Counted from the first letter of the stretch, positions 1-11,100 are shown. The stretch is DNA of 64,000 bases from Isochrysis galbana (GCA_018136815.1 CM030935.1:3403999-3467998); one strand, 5' to 3'. Notes: generated from the letters alone by a model not told the origin. Numbers and translations: made by a program.

Positions 1-265
1 TTGCCTGTCGACCAGGGGGGGAGGAGGGGTTGGAGCGAGCGATGGGCTGGCCACGACAGGCCAGGGCGAGCGAGCCAGGCGAATCTGCCAGGGAGAGAGT
101 GGGTCAGCACGGCAGTCTGCTCCTGGCAAGCCATAATAGTAGTGATTAATAAGGCATGCCAGGAGGATGAGTGGTTCCTCCTCCCTCACACCAGGGGAGC
201 AGGAGTGGAGAGAGGAGGGGGCTCGTGCCCCCCCATGGGCAAACTAAGTATAAACTTAGTTGAGC
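1..265 (-). repeat. Hairpin-ATG element, copy 1 (partial)
   Basis: Read on the minus strand, a near-perfect palindrome (242-261, arms AACTAAGT/ACTTAGTT) is followed by an ATG at 236-234 and a G-rich stretch containing GGGCACGAGCC. The same order occurs at 4283-4420 on the plus strand, including the shared stretch GCATGCCTTAT...GGCTTGCCAGG. The element runs off the window edge, so its 3' end is unknown. I class it with the seven ATGGAGCGYGC copies because all share a short palindrome, a spacer of a few bases and an ATG. Confidence 0.6.
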
Positions 266-1116
266 AAGTAAGTGCCAAAAAACTTACATGCACATGTACG
301 TGCGCGTGCACTCCACACATAGGCAATCATGGATGATGCGTGTGTTGTTAACGTGCATCAGGCCGCCGCCAATCAGTAAAAATCGGCCCCTTGCAGCCGC
401 ACTCTCGCACCGCCAACTCCACATGTGCATGCCGCGCATCAGACAACAGAACATGAGCCACTGAAGGCATGAAGTGCCACAAAGAGCACATACCATCGAG
501 GGAGCGCGAGGCCACCCGAACGGAGGCTCTCAGCCATCCATTGCGCAGCTGGCGTGTAGCGCACATGCCGATGCCTCCTTGCGCTAGTAGATGGCATCAT
601 GTGCGAGGTGCACCTTTCTTGTACCGCCTTTGCGGCTCTCTCGCGAAGCCATCGCTGGTGAGTTGCTTTTGCTGCTCTACGCGGAAAACGGCCTCAGCAG
701 GTGGTTGTGTCGCCCCTCGCTGGATTACGGAAACTGCTTGCACAGGCACCCGCCACAACCTTCTCTTTAGGTAGATCGCTGCGCCCCTTGCCTTCCCAAT
801 TATGCTTGCAGTTCGTATACGATGCGGCAATGTAGCATGGATATGCACGTGCGGACAAACAACCGCCTTCTGCCCCATCAATGCGGCCATCACGACCACG
901 CCATGTACCTCCGGGCCAGAGGAAGACTCTATGCACAGCAGGCTCATAACGGATGGGAAGAGGTTTTGGCTAGTACGCCTATGCCAAAATATTCGGGTGA
1001 AAACAACGCATTTTCCTCATGCGTCTTCCAAAGTATAGCTCGTAAGGTGCAACATCAGCAACGTGGCGTGTACCTAGGTCTAGCCGTCAGCTGGCCCGAC
1101 TACGAAGGCCCGGCGT
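266..1116. other. Intergenic, no gene seen
   Basis: Only short unsupported open frames occur here. The right part should hold the 3' UTR and terminator of the CYP38-like gene, which ends at 1117 on the minus strand. I see no repeat or RNA gene. Confidence 0.5.
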
Positions 1117-3252
1117 TCATTCCTCTGACTCGATAGGTGCCTCCGCAACCTTGGGCACGACCAAGTTGTTTAGCCCAGACGTCACCTGGGAGGGCCACGT
1201 GCATTGCATGCGCTCGGGGAATGAGCGCGCCAATGTCAAGCATGTTTGCGCGAGGAGCGGTGGATGCGAGGCACCTTGGCCGAGGTGATGATGTCCCCCT
1301 CCTTCACGTCCGCAAGAAGGCGGGCCCCATCCACTGTGTAGCCGAAGCAAGCATAGCGGCCATCGAGCAAGTTCTTGCCTGCAACGGTGGAAGCCTTTGT
1401 CAACGGGACGATGTTCCGGGAGGAGAGGGCTTTGTGGGCTCAACCAGACACAAGGCGAGCTACCCCAAAAGCCGATCGGGTAGAAATTGCACGACCGGGC
1501 AGGCAACGCGCGGGGAGCAGCCACTGTAGTCTCAGTGTTGGCGGCAAGGACGATCCACCAAGCAAGAAGCAACGATTTACGGGCGGCGTGAGACAAGTCG
1601 GCTCGCCTGCAGGAGTGAGGTCTGAGTCAAAAAGAAGCCAAAAGAACTGTGAGGACGCCGAGTCAGGGTCATACTCCTCCCGCGCCATGCCCAGCGCGCC
1701 ATACGCGTTGAACGGGAGGATAGAGGCGTAGCCACCGCGCCCGTCGTCGTCAAAGGTGGCGCCATATATCGGGCCCTTGTCGCCCTTGACCATCACCTCA
1801 AGCGGAATCTGTACGAAGTGCGGTAGGCGGGTATGAGGGGCATTGGAGGCGGTGCTGGCAGCTATATTCAGAGCACTGTACCCTCCACCACTACTACTCT
1901 GGCCAAGACGTGCGGGCACACCTTACGCACGACCCCTCCCTGCACATATCCGTTGAGCTTCGTGGCTTTGGACCCCTCAAGCTCAGACGAGGGATCGCCC
2001 GTTTGTACGACAAAACCGTCGGAGCGCTGAATATGCATGCCATTGTAAAAGCCCTTGTTGATGAGGTCCACCATGTTGCCTGCGGTGATGGGCGCGGTGT
2101 ACCCATCGAGGACCATTTTCAAGTCGACCTGAGCAAAACCAATACAGCGATGCAAGTGGGTAGTTGGAGCGACAGGGACTCGTAGCTGCCGAGACCCCAT
2201 AGCGCGTGCTCTGGCCTCTACAGGAGCGTTAGTATGAACAGCGAACTAGGCACACGTGCGCATCGTTTGCACAAGAGGGAGAGAGGTAAGTGGCAGCAAG
2301 CGTGAGGAAGCAATGAAGTGGAACGTGGTGGGGATGCAGCCCATTCGCCTCCAGCAGCACCAAGGCCGGGACACATAGGTTCTGAAGTCTGGTGCAGGTC
2401 GAGGCGCGGCGACAATTCACAATCTGGTGTGAAACCAGGCTGTGATCAATGCGACGGCAGTGAGTGGGGTCCGACACAGTGTTGGCAAGTGGCAGCCACA
2501 CTTTGCTGCGTGCGGACCTGTTTGTAGAGCGTGCCCTCCACATCGAACTGTCCTCCCTCGTGCTCAGGGCCAGGCGTGATGGTCATGTCGACCACGGCGC
2601 GGCCCTTGAGGTAGGGAAGGTTGGCAAACTCGGCGGGCGGGGCAGGCTGCTCGTATCCGTCAGCGATGAGCTCCTCAAGCACAGTGACCTGCTTGAGCGC
2701 CCGCTCATTAGCGGCGAGCGCATCGGCCACCTTGTTGGCGCTCATGTAACCCTTTATCTCATCCATTGCGGCGTCGATCGCGGCGAGCGCCGTCTGTCCC
2801 TGCGCCGCCTTGGCTGCCGGCACCGCCTTCAGTATCTTACTCGCGCCGCCCTTTGCCGCTCCCTTTGCTTTGCTGAGCGCCGAGGCAGCCACCTGGCTGT
2901 TGAGCCTGGCCAGGTTGTCCTGACACTCCTCGAGGGCGGCTTGGAGGTCGCGTATGTCCTTGGGCTGCTTGGGTAGCCCGAGACGCAGCAGCGAGAGCGG
3001 GTCTTTGTTCACACGAGAGCCTGAGCCTGAGGCGAGCTCTTTGGCGGAGACGGGCGGTGGAGAGAGAGAGAGAGAGAGGGAGGGAGAGAGAGAGAAAGAG
3101 AAGGAAGGGGAGGGGGAGGGGGAGAGGGGAGAGGTGGCAAGGAGGGCGGCGAGGGAGGCGGCTGTGACTGAGCGGCCTACGCCCTCCGCCCAGCCGCGCA
3201 CGCCCATGTGGAGCGAGAGGGAGGAGCCGAGGAGCAGAGGCCACGCTAGCAT
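1117..3252 (-). CDS. CYP38: Thylakoid-lumen cyclophilin, CYP38/TLP40-like
   Basis: Exons on the minus strand: 3252-2518, 2128-1922, 1808-1607, 1378-1275, 1185-1117, giving about 438 residues, close to the usual CYP38 length (~437). The N-terminus is hydrophobic (MLAWPLLLGSSLSLHM), then a region with an Ala-rich hydrophobic run and a Ser/Leu/Pro run ending in VSA before KEL, fitting a signal peptide plus lumenal targeting leader. Residues ~85-205 form the helical regulatory domain, followed by LPYLKGRAVVDM. The cyclophilin-like domain shows VLDGYTAPITAGNMVDL, MHIQRSDGFVVQTGDP, PFNAYGALGMAREE, SSQFFWLL and LLDGRYACFGY, all hallmarks of CYP38. In plants this protein supports photosystem II assembly and has little proline-isomerase activity. 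The Ser/Leu run is encoded by a (CT)n microsatellite (about 3059-3160). The intron after exon 3 appears to use a GC donor (GCGAGC); a GT donor nine bases downstream would also keep frame. Identity is firm; the start is less so. Confidence 0.9.
3059..3160. repeat. GA/CT microsatellite inside the CYP38 leader
   Basis: A plus-strand GA-rich run lies inside exon 1 and reads as Ser/Leu/Pro/Phe on the coding strand. It sits between the hydrophobic leader and the VSA-KEL boundary, so length changes would mainly alter the targeting leader. Confidence 0.85.
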
Positions 3253-3254
3253 TG

Positions 3255-3492
3255 CGACAAGGGGGAAGGGGGGAGGAGGGAATGGGAGGGGGCAATTGGA
3301 AAGAATATGTGAAGAAACGTAAGGTAGAGAGGGGGAAAGGGGGGGAGGGGAGCGCGGGGGGGGGGAAGGAAGGGACTGAGGCAGCTAAAGAGAGGGAGAG
3401 TGGGAGACGGAGAGAGGGGGTGGGGGAGAGAGAGAGAAAGAGAGAGGAGAGAGAGAGAGAGAGAGGCGACAGAGAGAGAGAGAGCGGGAGGG

Positions 3493-3523
<31 letters not shown>

Positions 3524-3849
3524 AGACAGAGAGACAGAGAGAGAGAGAGAGGGTTGACGAGGAGAGAGAGGAGAGAGAGGAGAGAGAGGAGAGAGAGAGG
3601 AGAAAAGAGTTGAGAGGTGGTAGAGCAGTCAGAAGCATTGCCAAGATATAAGTAAACCGAGGGAGAACCTGAAATGAGAGGGTGAGAGGCACGGGCTCTC
3701 TCGTCGTCTCCTTTCGTCTCCCTTCCCCGTTCATCACCTGCGCTGTGGACAAGCCTACAGAGGGGCTGTGGTTCCACCCCAAAACAAGGGAAGAGAGGGC
3801 CGAACCACAAGAAGAGAGACTTGGTGTGCCCCCCCCCCCGTCGCGAGTC

Positions 3850-3914
<65 letters not shown>

Positions 3915-4020
3915 GCCTCCTCGTCGCGGCCCCCCCCCCACCGATCGGGGGAGGCGGGGGGAGGGAGGGAGAGGGAGAAGGGGGGGCGGGGGGGGGGGGG
4001 AGGAGCAAGGGACGCTTCTC
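3255..4020. repeat. Purine/pyrimidine low-complexity block
   Basis: Contains GA-rich DNA (about 3255-3625) with a G run near 3497-3520, then a separate (CT)n run of about 60 bases (3851-3910), then G-rich DNA to about 4020. Open frames here are repeat translations. It lies directly upstream of the CYP38-like start, so it probably includes that gene's promoter and 5' UTR. Confidence 0.9.
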
Positions 4021-4282
4021 GGAAAGGGCGGCAAGCTGCCCGACCTCGCCTTCCCCAACTCCCTCCCGAACGCCGCCGTGGGGCCCCACCTTGCGATCTA
4101 GCGATGTTCACACGAACCGACGGAGTGCCCATCCGCCGCCATCCGCCCTCATTCATGCCCTCGCCACTGGACCCTTAGGCGTGAGTGTTAATGTCGATGT
4201 TAGTTCATATATGTGTGTATGCATATTCAAGTGGCCGAGAACATAAGGGAGGCGCAAAAGCATAAGTAATAGGGCGAAGTGG

Positions 4283-4450
4283 AACTAAGTTTATATCTGG
4301 TTCGCCCATGCGGGGGGCACGAGCCCCCCCCCCCTCTCCACTCCTCCCCTGCCGTGGGGGAGGAACCACCCATCCTTCGGGCATGCCTTATGGCTTGCCA
4401 GGTGCAAACTGCCGGCTGCCGTGCGTGCTCACCTACTTCCACTTCCTTCC
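4283..4450 (+). repeat. Hairpin-ATG element, copy 2
   Basis: The palindrome (4283-4302, imperfect) is followed by ATG at 4308 and GGGGGGCACGAGCC. The next ~110 bases match copy 1 at the window start in inverted orientation. No ATGGAGCGYGC here; this copy and copy 1 form a diverged subfamily. The motif GGCATGCCTTATGGC is also found at about 47302 in the copy starting at 47012, which links the subfamilies. Confidence 0.6.
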
Positions 4451-4462
4451 TTCGCCCTTCGC

Positions 4463-4580
4463 CCCCTAGATGTGAAAGACAGAAACAGCGTTTTTTTTCG
4501 GAGGCCAAAAACAGTGTTTTTCACCGTCTTTCAAACACCCTCCGTTTTTGCCACCGTTTTTCGACGGTCGCGCGCGAGCG
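4463..4580. repeat. Dispersed repeat shared with 20,020-20,215
   Basis: Contains GAGGCCAAAAACAG followed by TTTCACCGTCTTTCAAAC. The reverse complement of about 20,140-20,190 is nearly the same. The phrase CTAGATGTGAAA also occurs beside both copies (4467 and about 20,021). Confidence 0.6.
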
Positions 4581-4639
4581 CGCGAGCGCTCGGAGGCGCG
4601 AGCGAGCGAGCGAGCGCGCTCGGGCTTATAGCAAGGCTA

Positions 4640-4815
4640 GGGCTCGCTATTAATAGGCACTTTTTGAAACCCCCTCTTAACGGCATATTATAATTGGCTA
4701 CCGATTAATAGGCTGGCTTCAAAACCCCATATTAATTGCCCTATTAATCGCTTCTCCACCGAGCTTCCAAAACACCCTATTAATAGCCGATTAATATTAT
4801 AAGGATTATAGTACA
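4640..4815. repeat. AT-rich block with repeated TATTAATAGG-type motifs
   Basis: Motifs of the form CTATTAATAGGC and TATTAAT recur several times, interleaved with CAAAACCCC or GAAACCCCC. This AT-rich island contrasts with the GC-rich surroundings. I see no coding potential. Confidence 0.5.
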
Positions 4816-4887
4816 AGTTTACTGCGTTGTAGCGTTGTAGCGCTTTCCCCACGAACAAAAAAAGTTGAGGCCCAAGACGCACACAAG

Positions 4888-4965
4888 GTGCGCCCCGGAA
4901 TCGAACCCCTCAACTTGCAGCCTACGACTACGACGGGACTGCTGCGCACTAAGCTAGGCTTAGTT
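4888..4965 (-). other. tRNA-like segment (tRNA-derived SINE or tRNA relic)
   Basis: On the minus strand there is a perfect RNA polymerase III B-box-like GGTTCGATTCC (about 4906-4896) and, about 45 bases before it, an A-box-like TAGCTTAGTGC. The T stem pairs poorly and I could not fold a full acceptor stem, so this is more likely a tRNA-derived repeat or decayed tRNA than a working tRNA. A structural tRNA scan would decide. Confidence 0.3.
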
Positions 4966-5077
4966 CGCCGATGCTCACAAGGCTCAAAAGTAATACAAAT
5001 TCATGCCATGTACAATCTCTCTTTGTCTCCCCCCCTCCCCCCTCCAGTTCTCCTCCTCTCTCTCTCTCTCCCCGAGC

Positions 5078-5265
5078 CTGACATCGACATCGATCTACTT
5101 TTGTGGTGGGAGCTGAAGGAGGCGAAGTGGCCAGTACTCGCCAAGATGGCCAAGCAATACTTGGCGGCTCCTGCCTCATCGGCCGGAGTGGAAAGGGTCT
5201 TCTCAGCTGCCGGCAACGGCAAAATGCACGGCGATCTGCAAAAGTCTGTCAAAGACAGCACGCTA
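5078..5265 (+). pseudogene. hAT transposase C-terminal dimerisation fragment
   Basis: The translation holds LLWWELKEAKWPVLAKMAKQ and YLAAPASSAGVERVFSAAGN, the classic hAT dimerisation region (WW, then YL.xPASSAxxERVFSxAG). It starts after a long pyrimidine tract ending in AG at about 5077, so it may have been a terminal exon. Nothing upstream encodes the RNase-H-like catalytic core, and the conserved part stops near KDSTL, where unrelated G/C-rich repeat begins. It is a truncated relic. Confidence 0.8.
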
Positions 5266-5585
5266 CCCCCCGGGGTGGGCCCGTACATTCAACCTCAGCC
5301 CCTGCCCTCTGGCAGGGGCTGGGCAATCATCATCCTGGCCCAGACCCTTCGTGGGCGCGGGCCGCGACTCGCACTCCCACGCCCATACTGGGCCTGCCCT
5401 CGAGCTGACTCCCCCCCCTCCCCTGGTCGCCAGGCATACAGAGGCCGCAGGGAGGCCCCAATGGCCAGCGTGGCAAGCGTGGGAGAGGCAGGGGGGGCCA
5501 GGGGCTGAGCCCCAGCCTCCACTGCCCCCTGAGCTGCCCTTGCTGGCCCTCTGGGAGCCCCCAAAGGCCCTCTGAGAGCAGGCCG

Positions 5586-5610
5586 TGGCGCGCCGCATGG
5601 CGACGCGCCG
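5586..5610. repeat. Short palindromic GC motif shared with 23,590
   Basis: GCGCCGCATGGCGACGCGC occurs here and at about 23,592-23,610. The surrounding 5280-5700 sequence is G/C-rich with many short purine runs and no convincing gene. Confidence 0.5.
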
Positions 5611-5785
5611 CAGGGAGAGGGGTGGAGGAGAATGGAGAGAGGGAGAGGGGGGGTTTGCACCCCCCCCCCGATGGAGTGCGGTAAGAAACGGGCCCCGTTT
5701 GCGTTAGCAAACGGGCGAAGGGGGGCGGCTGGCGACAGGAGGAAGAGAGGAAGGGAGTGGCTCAAGACGTCCTTGTGGCAGGTAT

Positions 5786-6125
5786 CGGGGGGCGCAGTCA
5801 TTTATTTCTTCGAGGACTGCTCGCGGCGCGAGCTGTAAGGGCCGTTCTGCTTCTCGACGAGAGGTCCCTCCCTCCCCCCCCAGTGTTTTTCCCCGGAGAG
5901 TCGGCCGGCGTCGACCGGTCCGCCTCAATGGGTTTTCCCTCATTGTAACTTGTGGGGAGTTATAATGGGAGCCGGGGGTTTGCGAGGGGGGAGATTTGAA
6001 GGGATGCATATGTGTATGTGTCTGTGCCACCACTTCAAGGCGTGCGGGCAGGTGCGCTGAGGGGTGTCGTGATAGTACCGGGCTAGTGGGAGTAGTGGTA
6101 CTAACGCTCAGTTGTTTTATTATTA
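5786..6125 (+). repeat. Dispersed ~340-bp repeat, copy 1 of 3
   Basis: Runs from about TCGGGGGGCGCAGTCATTTA to ACGCTCAGTTGTTTTATTA. A near-identical copy lies at 40,124-40,468 in the same orientation, and a more diverged one at about 36,985-37,225 inverted. Shared blocks include GGGAGTTATAATGGGAGCC and GCTAGTGGGAGTAGTGGTAC. There are no terminal inverted repeats and no coding potential; it may be a non-autonomous element or solo LTR. Confidence 0.75.
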
Positions 6126-8800
6126 TACGTAACCGCGTGATTTCCATAATAAAAAGCGAAGCACCCAAATAGCAAATAGCAAATGCTTCACTTTTTAACC
6201 CATTTTCATCATATAAATAAACCTGTCTAGAGATGTCTAGATCTCTTCCTAATATTTAGGTAGTTGAGCCATAGCAGTGTGTCCGGGCAAGCCCCCTGTG
6301 CCATACCGGCGGCTCGTCGCCCGCGGGTGAAGCTGCCAAGAGAACAACTACAACTAAAAAAACGAGCGGAAGCATCTGTTAGGCACCTGTTTAGGTGCTC
6401 CGGCAGTAAGGAGTGTTATAAATCGTAGGCCCTGCTTCCTGCTTCGTCGGAGGGGGGGGTGCAGTTGCCGGGGCAGGTAGGGGTGGACCCTGCGGAATCC
6501 TTGGCGGATAAAGGTACCCAGCTTTATAGGACGAGTCCTACAATGTAGGACGACGTTGTGAACTATGAAGACACGGTTCAATCTAGGAATGGGGAGCTAA
6601 GATTTGGTTTCTGTGTTCATCTCATTGCCCTCATTGAGTCCTCCTAGAGGCTCAAGACACCATTCTCAAAGCATAATGAGTTATTTGCCACTCGCGGAAG
6701 CCTTCCCGGCAAAAAACGGCGTTGTCCTACGAATTGCCGCAAACACCTAAGGACACGATTTGAGGCTCATGATGAGCTCCCTAGAACTTGCTCCCACGAG
6801 ATGAAATGCTCTTTGGCATGGGTTCTTTTCGACCTTCAGTGGAGACCAAGCTTGGTTTTGAAGCCCAATGAGAGTTTTGGCTGCTTTTGCCTCTTGCGGG
6901 GCAAAAACAAAACTCTCGACGCACCCAGTGGCCTCCGATGGCCGAAATACTCAGTTCACGCTGGAGCCGAAAGCTCGGTCAAGACGAAGTCTACAGCCTT
7001 GGCCATAGTGGGAGCTAAGGATCTCAAGACTGAGTTGGGACTATCCTTCAGTTGGTGGGAAGTCCCAATCCTTCACTCTCGAAAGTTGTGTGGCTTTCAA
7101 GCTCAGGGTCCTACAAATACACCGAAATCGTAGGACGCGGTCCTATAATGTAGGACGGAACTTTTTAGCCGTTGGACACCCGGTGGAAAAAAAATGGTGG
7201 TTAAAAAGAGTGAGTGACCGAGTGACATAGTTGTTGTATCAGTACTAATATCAGCTTTCTGATATCAGTAAGAGCTCAATTGAGGCAGATCACTGATATC
7301 ACCTCTCAGCTAATAGATAGAATTAAATCGACTTCGTAGCGACATTTTTACTTTTATTTTTAGTTGTAGTAGTACTAGTACCAGTACTTACGGCCGCAGG
7401 CCGCAGGCCGCAGTGCTCTGCATACCCCTGCGAGCGAGGCCGCTGCGCTCCGCTCTGCTCGGCTACCCTCCAGAAACTGGGAGACAGAACTCATGACAGA
7501 ATAATGCAGGAGGGCGGGGCCGCCTAGAAGACTAAAGTACTTGCTTTTGATAATTTGCTTGATGTAAACTTTTGCCGTGATGGCTCAATGGACATGTTTT
7601 ATGACCGCATCGCGAAACATCTGCGGTTCGATGTCGCGTTGGAATTTATGGTGTGACATGAGGGTCTTGTCTGGACGAGCGTCTTTTTTTGCATCTGTAG
7701 CAGGGAGTGGGCTAGGCTCTGTCAGATTATCAGCAACACCCCATTTTTGAGGATTCTTGCCCCAGTGGATTACTGTGCAGATCCTCCCACTTCTGGAGAG
7801 GGAGAGTGAGAGGTGGAGGTTCAATTGCACTCGCATACTCCCATCGCGCATCGCTCGCACTCTGTGGCTGTAGTCCCCTCGCGAGCGTGGCAAGGCATTA
7901 GCGGCTATTAGCGGCGGCGCGGCGCCGGCAGTTTGTTTTTAGGACGTCAGTTTTGTTATTGCCGCTTGCAAGCTGATACAAGTTACTGATCAGTGTTAGC
8001 TCTAAAACCCTGCGAGCTCGCGAGCTGACGCAACAACTATGCCGAGTGACCGGGCTGCCTAGACCCTTGTAGTGGTTAGCCCTAGTGCCCTAGTCCTGAA
8101 TCATCAGAATTTTTTACGCGTGACGCGTGAGGGGATGTGTAAGGGCGGCGTAGCAGCGAGTTAGGTAGTACTAGACACCCATAGGTGTGTGTTAGCCCTG
8201 AATCATCAGAATTTTCTTTTCGAGTCTACCCTCCACCGACCCGAGGCGAGACCGCCCGCCGACGACAGATTCCGACCATTCTACCGACTATTTCCATGCC
8301 GTCTAATAAAGTTGTCGTAGCTAATCTGTAATGTGCCACCTCAAGATCAGACGCCGCGCCGGCAAGGCGAACTGCTGCGATGCCCCCGCCCCCCCCCAAC
8401 ACAGAGATATTCGACCGCTCGTGGAAGAGAGAAGGAGAGAACCGAAGAAAGGAGGCCGAGAGAGAGCCACACACAACACAGAGGGAATGTGTTCGCGCGC
8501 GGGGGGGAAGGGGGGGGAGTACAATCCTCTAAAAAGCTCTCTCTCCTAGGAGTACGGGGGGGGAGGGAAAGCAGAGGTGTGAAGGGGTGGGGCGGAGGTA
8601 GAGAGACGGGGCGAGAGAGAGAGGGCAACCAACAGGGGGAAGAAGGAAGGGCACAGAGAAGAAGGGCAGACAAGGGGAGGAGAGAGAGATGAGGGGGAGA
8701 GAGAATAGAGGAAGGAGGAGAGAGGCGGCGGGAGAGTTGCTGCGCTCTCCGGGTCCTCTCACTATTGTAAACGGGGTCGCACCTGACCAGCGAAGACATT
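6126..8800. other. Gene-poor repeat region
   Basis: I recognise no gene. A weak hairpin (about 6150-6200) has GAAGCA/TGCTTC arms. Two palindromic phrases built on GTCCTA...TAGGAC (about 6530-6550 and 7128-7155) flank an anonymous ~600-bp segment with one 110-residue open frame I do not recognise. Near 8090-8215 the phrase CCTGAATCATCAGAATTTT appears twice; a variant lies at about 38,016. Purine-rich DNA (8440-8740) leads up to the TMEM144-like gene. Confidence 0.5.
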
Positions 8801-8850
8801 GATGTCCCACCCATCGTACCGTAAATGTCGCACGGAGTGTTGGGCGGCCG

Positions 8851-10104
8851 ATGGCGCCGCACCACCTCTCCTCGCTGCTCGCGGTACTTGGCGGCGTGGC
8901 CAACGGGAGCTACATGGTCTTCGTGAAGCGTCCCGAGGTGATGCGAGCAGGCGTTCACCCCATCGTCTTCCAGGCCCTCAAGTCCGCCGCCGCCGCGCTC
9001 TACAGCCTAGCTCTCCTTGCTCTCCGGACGGGCGGCCGCTTCGAGTTCCACTGGCTCGGGCTGCTCTCTGCATGCATGTGGGTGCCCGCTGGGCTTTGCA
9101 ATATCGCATGCGTGCCGCTCGCAGGCGTCGGTGCGTGCGCCGTCGCTTCCTCCTGCGTTGCCTCCGTCGCCTCGTTCTGCGTCGGTATCTGGCTCGGAGA
9201 GACGGTCAAGCCGCACGAGGTCTACGGGCACGTGATCTACTACGCGCCGCTCTACATCCTCGGCGTGTGCGCGGGGATGGTCGCGCTGGTGCTCGCGCCA
9301 CGCTGGGTTAGTGCGGGCTCCCCGTTCGCCGCGTATGTCAGCCCGAGCGACCAGGGCCGCAACGATGCGCTGCGCCCACTCCGCCGCCCAGCTCCTCCCA
9401 GGGCGGCAGCAGCGGGATCGCGGGGCTTTTTTGGTGTTTATTCGCCCGCACGCCGGATGCTCAGCTGCGATGACGCGATAGAACGCGCTTTGTACGACAA
9501 CAGTCCGATACTCTCACCTCGCCACCATGAGCCCACTGACCTAGAGCCCGACTTAATGAAGCCGGCCTTTAGTGGCGTAGTGCACTCCCTCATTGCTACG
9601 GCGGCTGATCGGCGGTCTTTGCTGCTTGGGTACCTGCTCGCGTGCATAGCCGGCTGCTTTGCGGCGGGCATGTATACTGTGGTGGCGATCGCCAAACGCG
9701 GAGCCACGTCCGCAGAGTCGGTCGATCCACTCGGGTCGTGGGGCGTATCGTTTGGCTTGGGTGCGGCTCTAGGCACAATTGTCGCGGCCGCTCTCGTTGC
9801 GTGCACCTATGCTGCAGCAGGGTGGCCTTTGCCGCCGATGCGGTGGGGCGTGGCATGGGTACCTGGAGCATCTGCTGGTATTGTGTGGACGGTGGGCAAC
9901 GTATTCACAACTCTCGCTGTGGCAGGGGGCGGTAGCGCCGTCGTTATGGCTCAAAACCAGGCGACAAATCTGGTCACTGCCGGTTTGTGGGGCCTGGTGC
10001 TCTACCGCGAGCATAAAGGGCGAGCAGCTCTCGCCTGGGCTGCAGCTGCACTCTTTACTGTTGCGATGGTAGTGCTCCTCAGCTTCGAGAAAGTCGCTGT
10101 ATGA
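8851..10104 (+). CDS. TMEM144-like multi-pass membrane protein (DMT superfamily)
   Basis: A single-exon frame of 417 residues. It begins MAPHHLSSLLAVLGGVANGSY with FVKRPEV, where TMEM144 proteins have an N-terminal G...N...PVKR motif. The first half (residues ~1-155) has about five hydrophobic helices, including CMWVPAGLCNIACVPLAGVG. A hydrophilic Pro/Arg/Ser loop (~160-245) follows, then a second set of about five helices with PGASAGIVWTVGN, a repeat of the first-half pattern. This two-times-five-helix layout is typical of TMEM144/drug-metabolite-transporter proteins, many of which are thought to carry sugars or related metabolites. The substrate cannot be read from sequence. The upstream 300 bases are purine-rich. 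No introns are needed, unlike most neighbours. Confidence 0.75.
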   Translation: MAPHHLSSLLAVLGGVANGSYMVFVKRPEVMRAGVHPIVFQALKSAAAALYSLALLALRTGGRFEFHWLGLLSACMWVPAGLCNIACVPLAGVGACAVASSCVASVASFCVGIWLGETVKPHEVYGHVIYYAPLYILGVCAGMVALVLAPRWVSAGSPFAAYVSPSDQGRNDALRPLRRPAPPRAAAAGSRGFFGVYSPARRMLSCDDAIERALYDNSPILSPRHHEPTDLEPDLMKPAFSGVVHSLIATAADRRSLLLGYLLACIAGCFAAGMYTVVAIAKRGATSAESVDPLGSWGVSFGLGAALGTIVAAALVACTYAAAGWPLPPMRWGVAWVPGASAGIVWTVGNVFTTLAVAGGGSAVVMAQNQATNLVTAGLWGLVLYREHKGRAALAWAAAALFTVAMVVLLSFEKVAV

Positions 10105-10945
10105 TCGCAACCGGCGGCGCGCGCTCCAGTCACAAAGATTGGCCCTTGCTTGCTACTTTCCGGCAAGCCATCCGCCAACCGCTACATGGTGGCGCGATCT
10201 TTGCCTTCTGCTCACCTAGCTGTTTTTTCGCGACTTGACGTATTGGTGCCTTGCGTACTGGGGCGATCTTACCTCTTCTCGTGTCGCAACTGCTCTCCCC
10301 AACAACGCTCTCCCGGCGCATGGGCGATGCTTGCTTGGGGCCAGACAGGATGTTTTGGCGCAGCTCTTGTGATCCGACCAAACGGAGGATGATGGCACCG
10401 GGTGTATCAGCACCAGCACTAGGCCTGCAGGGGCGAACGAGCACCAATAGCATCCATGCTCAGTCTACATGTCCGATGTGTGATCGTTTTTCGAAGTGGA
10501 GATTTGCCTACGAGTGTTGCTCTGAACCTTGAGATCTCATGTGTGACCATCTCTTGCCTCGTCTCTGCGTCCCTCTCCCTTCCCATATCCGCGATCTCAT
10601 TCCGAAGCTGGTTTATGTTTAGCGTTGTCCGTTCGTTTTGATCCAGCATGGCGCAGCAAAACTACCACCGAGCTACAGGATTACCAAGGGCTGGTGGCGG
10701 CCAAAGCTGTCGCGTGGTGATACAGCTCGCCTCTCTCTCGCCCGCTGCTCCATGGCTTTCCCAATTCCCAATTTCAACTATCGTTATAACTATAACTGTT
10801 GCGGGTGGGGGGAGGGATAATTTTGGATGCATGCTGTACTTAGTACTCCCCGTCTCCCACCCCTCCTCGGTTCTCGAAGTGGAGATTTGCCTACGAGTGT
10901 TGCTCTGAACCTTGAGATCTCGTGTGTGTCCATCGCTCAAAGGAT
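10105..10945. other. Intergenic with a ~50-bp direct repeat
   Basis: TCGAAGTGGAGATTTGCCTA and the following ~30 bases occur at 10,491-10,541 and again at 10,873-10,921, 382 bp apart. The DNA between looks non-coding. This could be the flanks of a small insertion or an LTR-like pair, but I see no other terminal features. Confidence 0.6.
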
Positions 10946-11100
10946 GCAACTTGAGGTTCCCTTTTTTTTACCCCCCCATTGCCATTTTCTACACCTTATA
11001 CAATTCTACCCCAAACCTTCACCACCCCCAAAAATGTGTCTCTAGATGCAAACGCCTATGGGTCCAATTGTTGCAGACGGGTCGCTGCTTGTCACGGGAC
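10945..11100 (+). repeat. ~150-bp duplication, inverted copy at 37,680-37,835
   Basis: The stretch from the TGCAACTTGAGGTTCCC motif through a pyrimidine-rich tract to CTCTAG, then an ATG-led reading MQTPMGPIVADGSLLVTGR, is repeated almost base for base on the other strand at 37,680-37,835. The tract before CTCTAG looks like an intron end, so this may be a duplicated acceptor plus first coding exon. Confidence 0.75.

Noticed and set aside
3246-4180. Long overlapping frames on both strands (up to 270 residues)
   Set aside because: They are translations of GA/CT and G/C runs (Arg/Glu or Ser/Leu/Pro) with no domain.
4888-4965. A functional tRNA gene
   Set aside because: The B box is good but the T stem and acceptor stem do not pair well.
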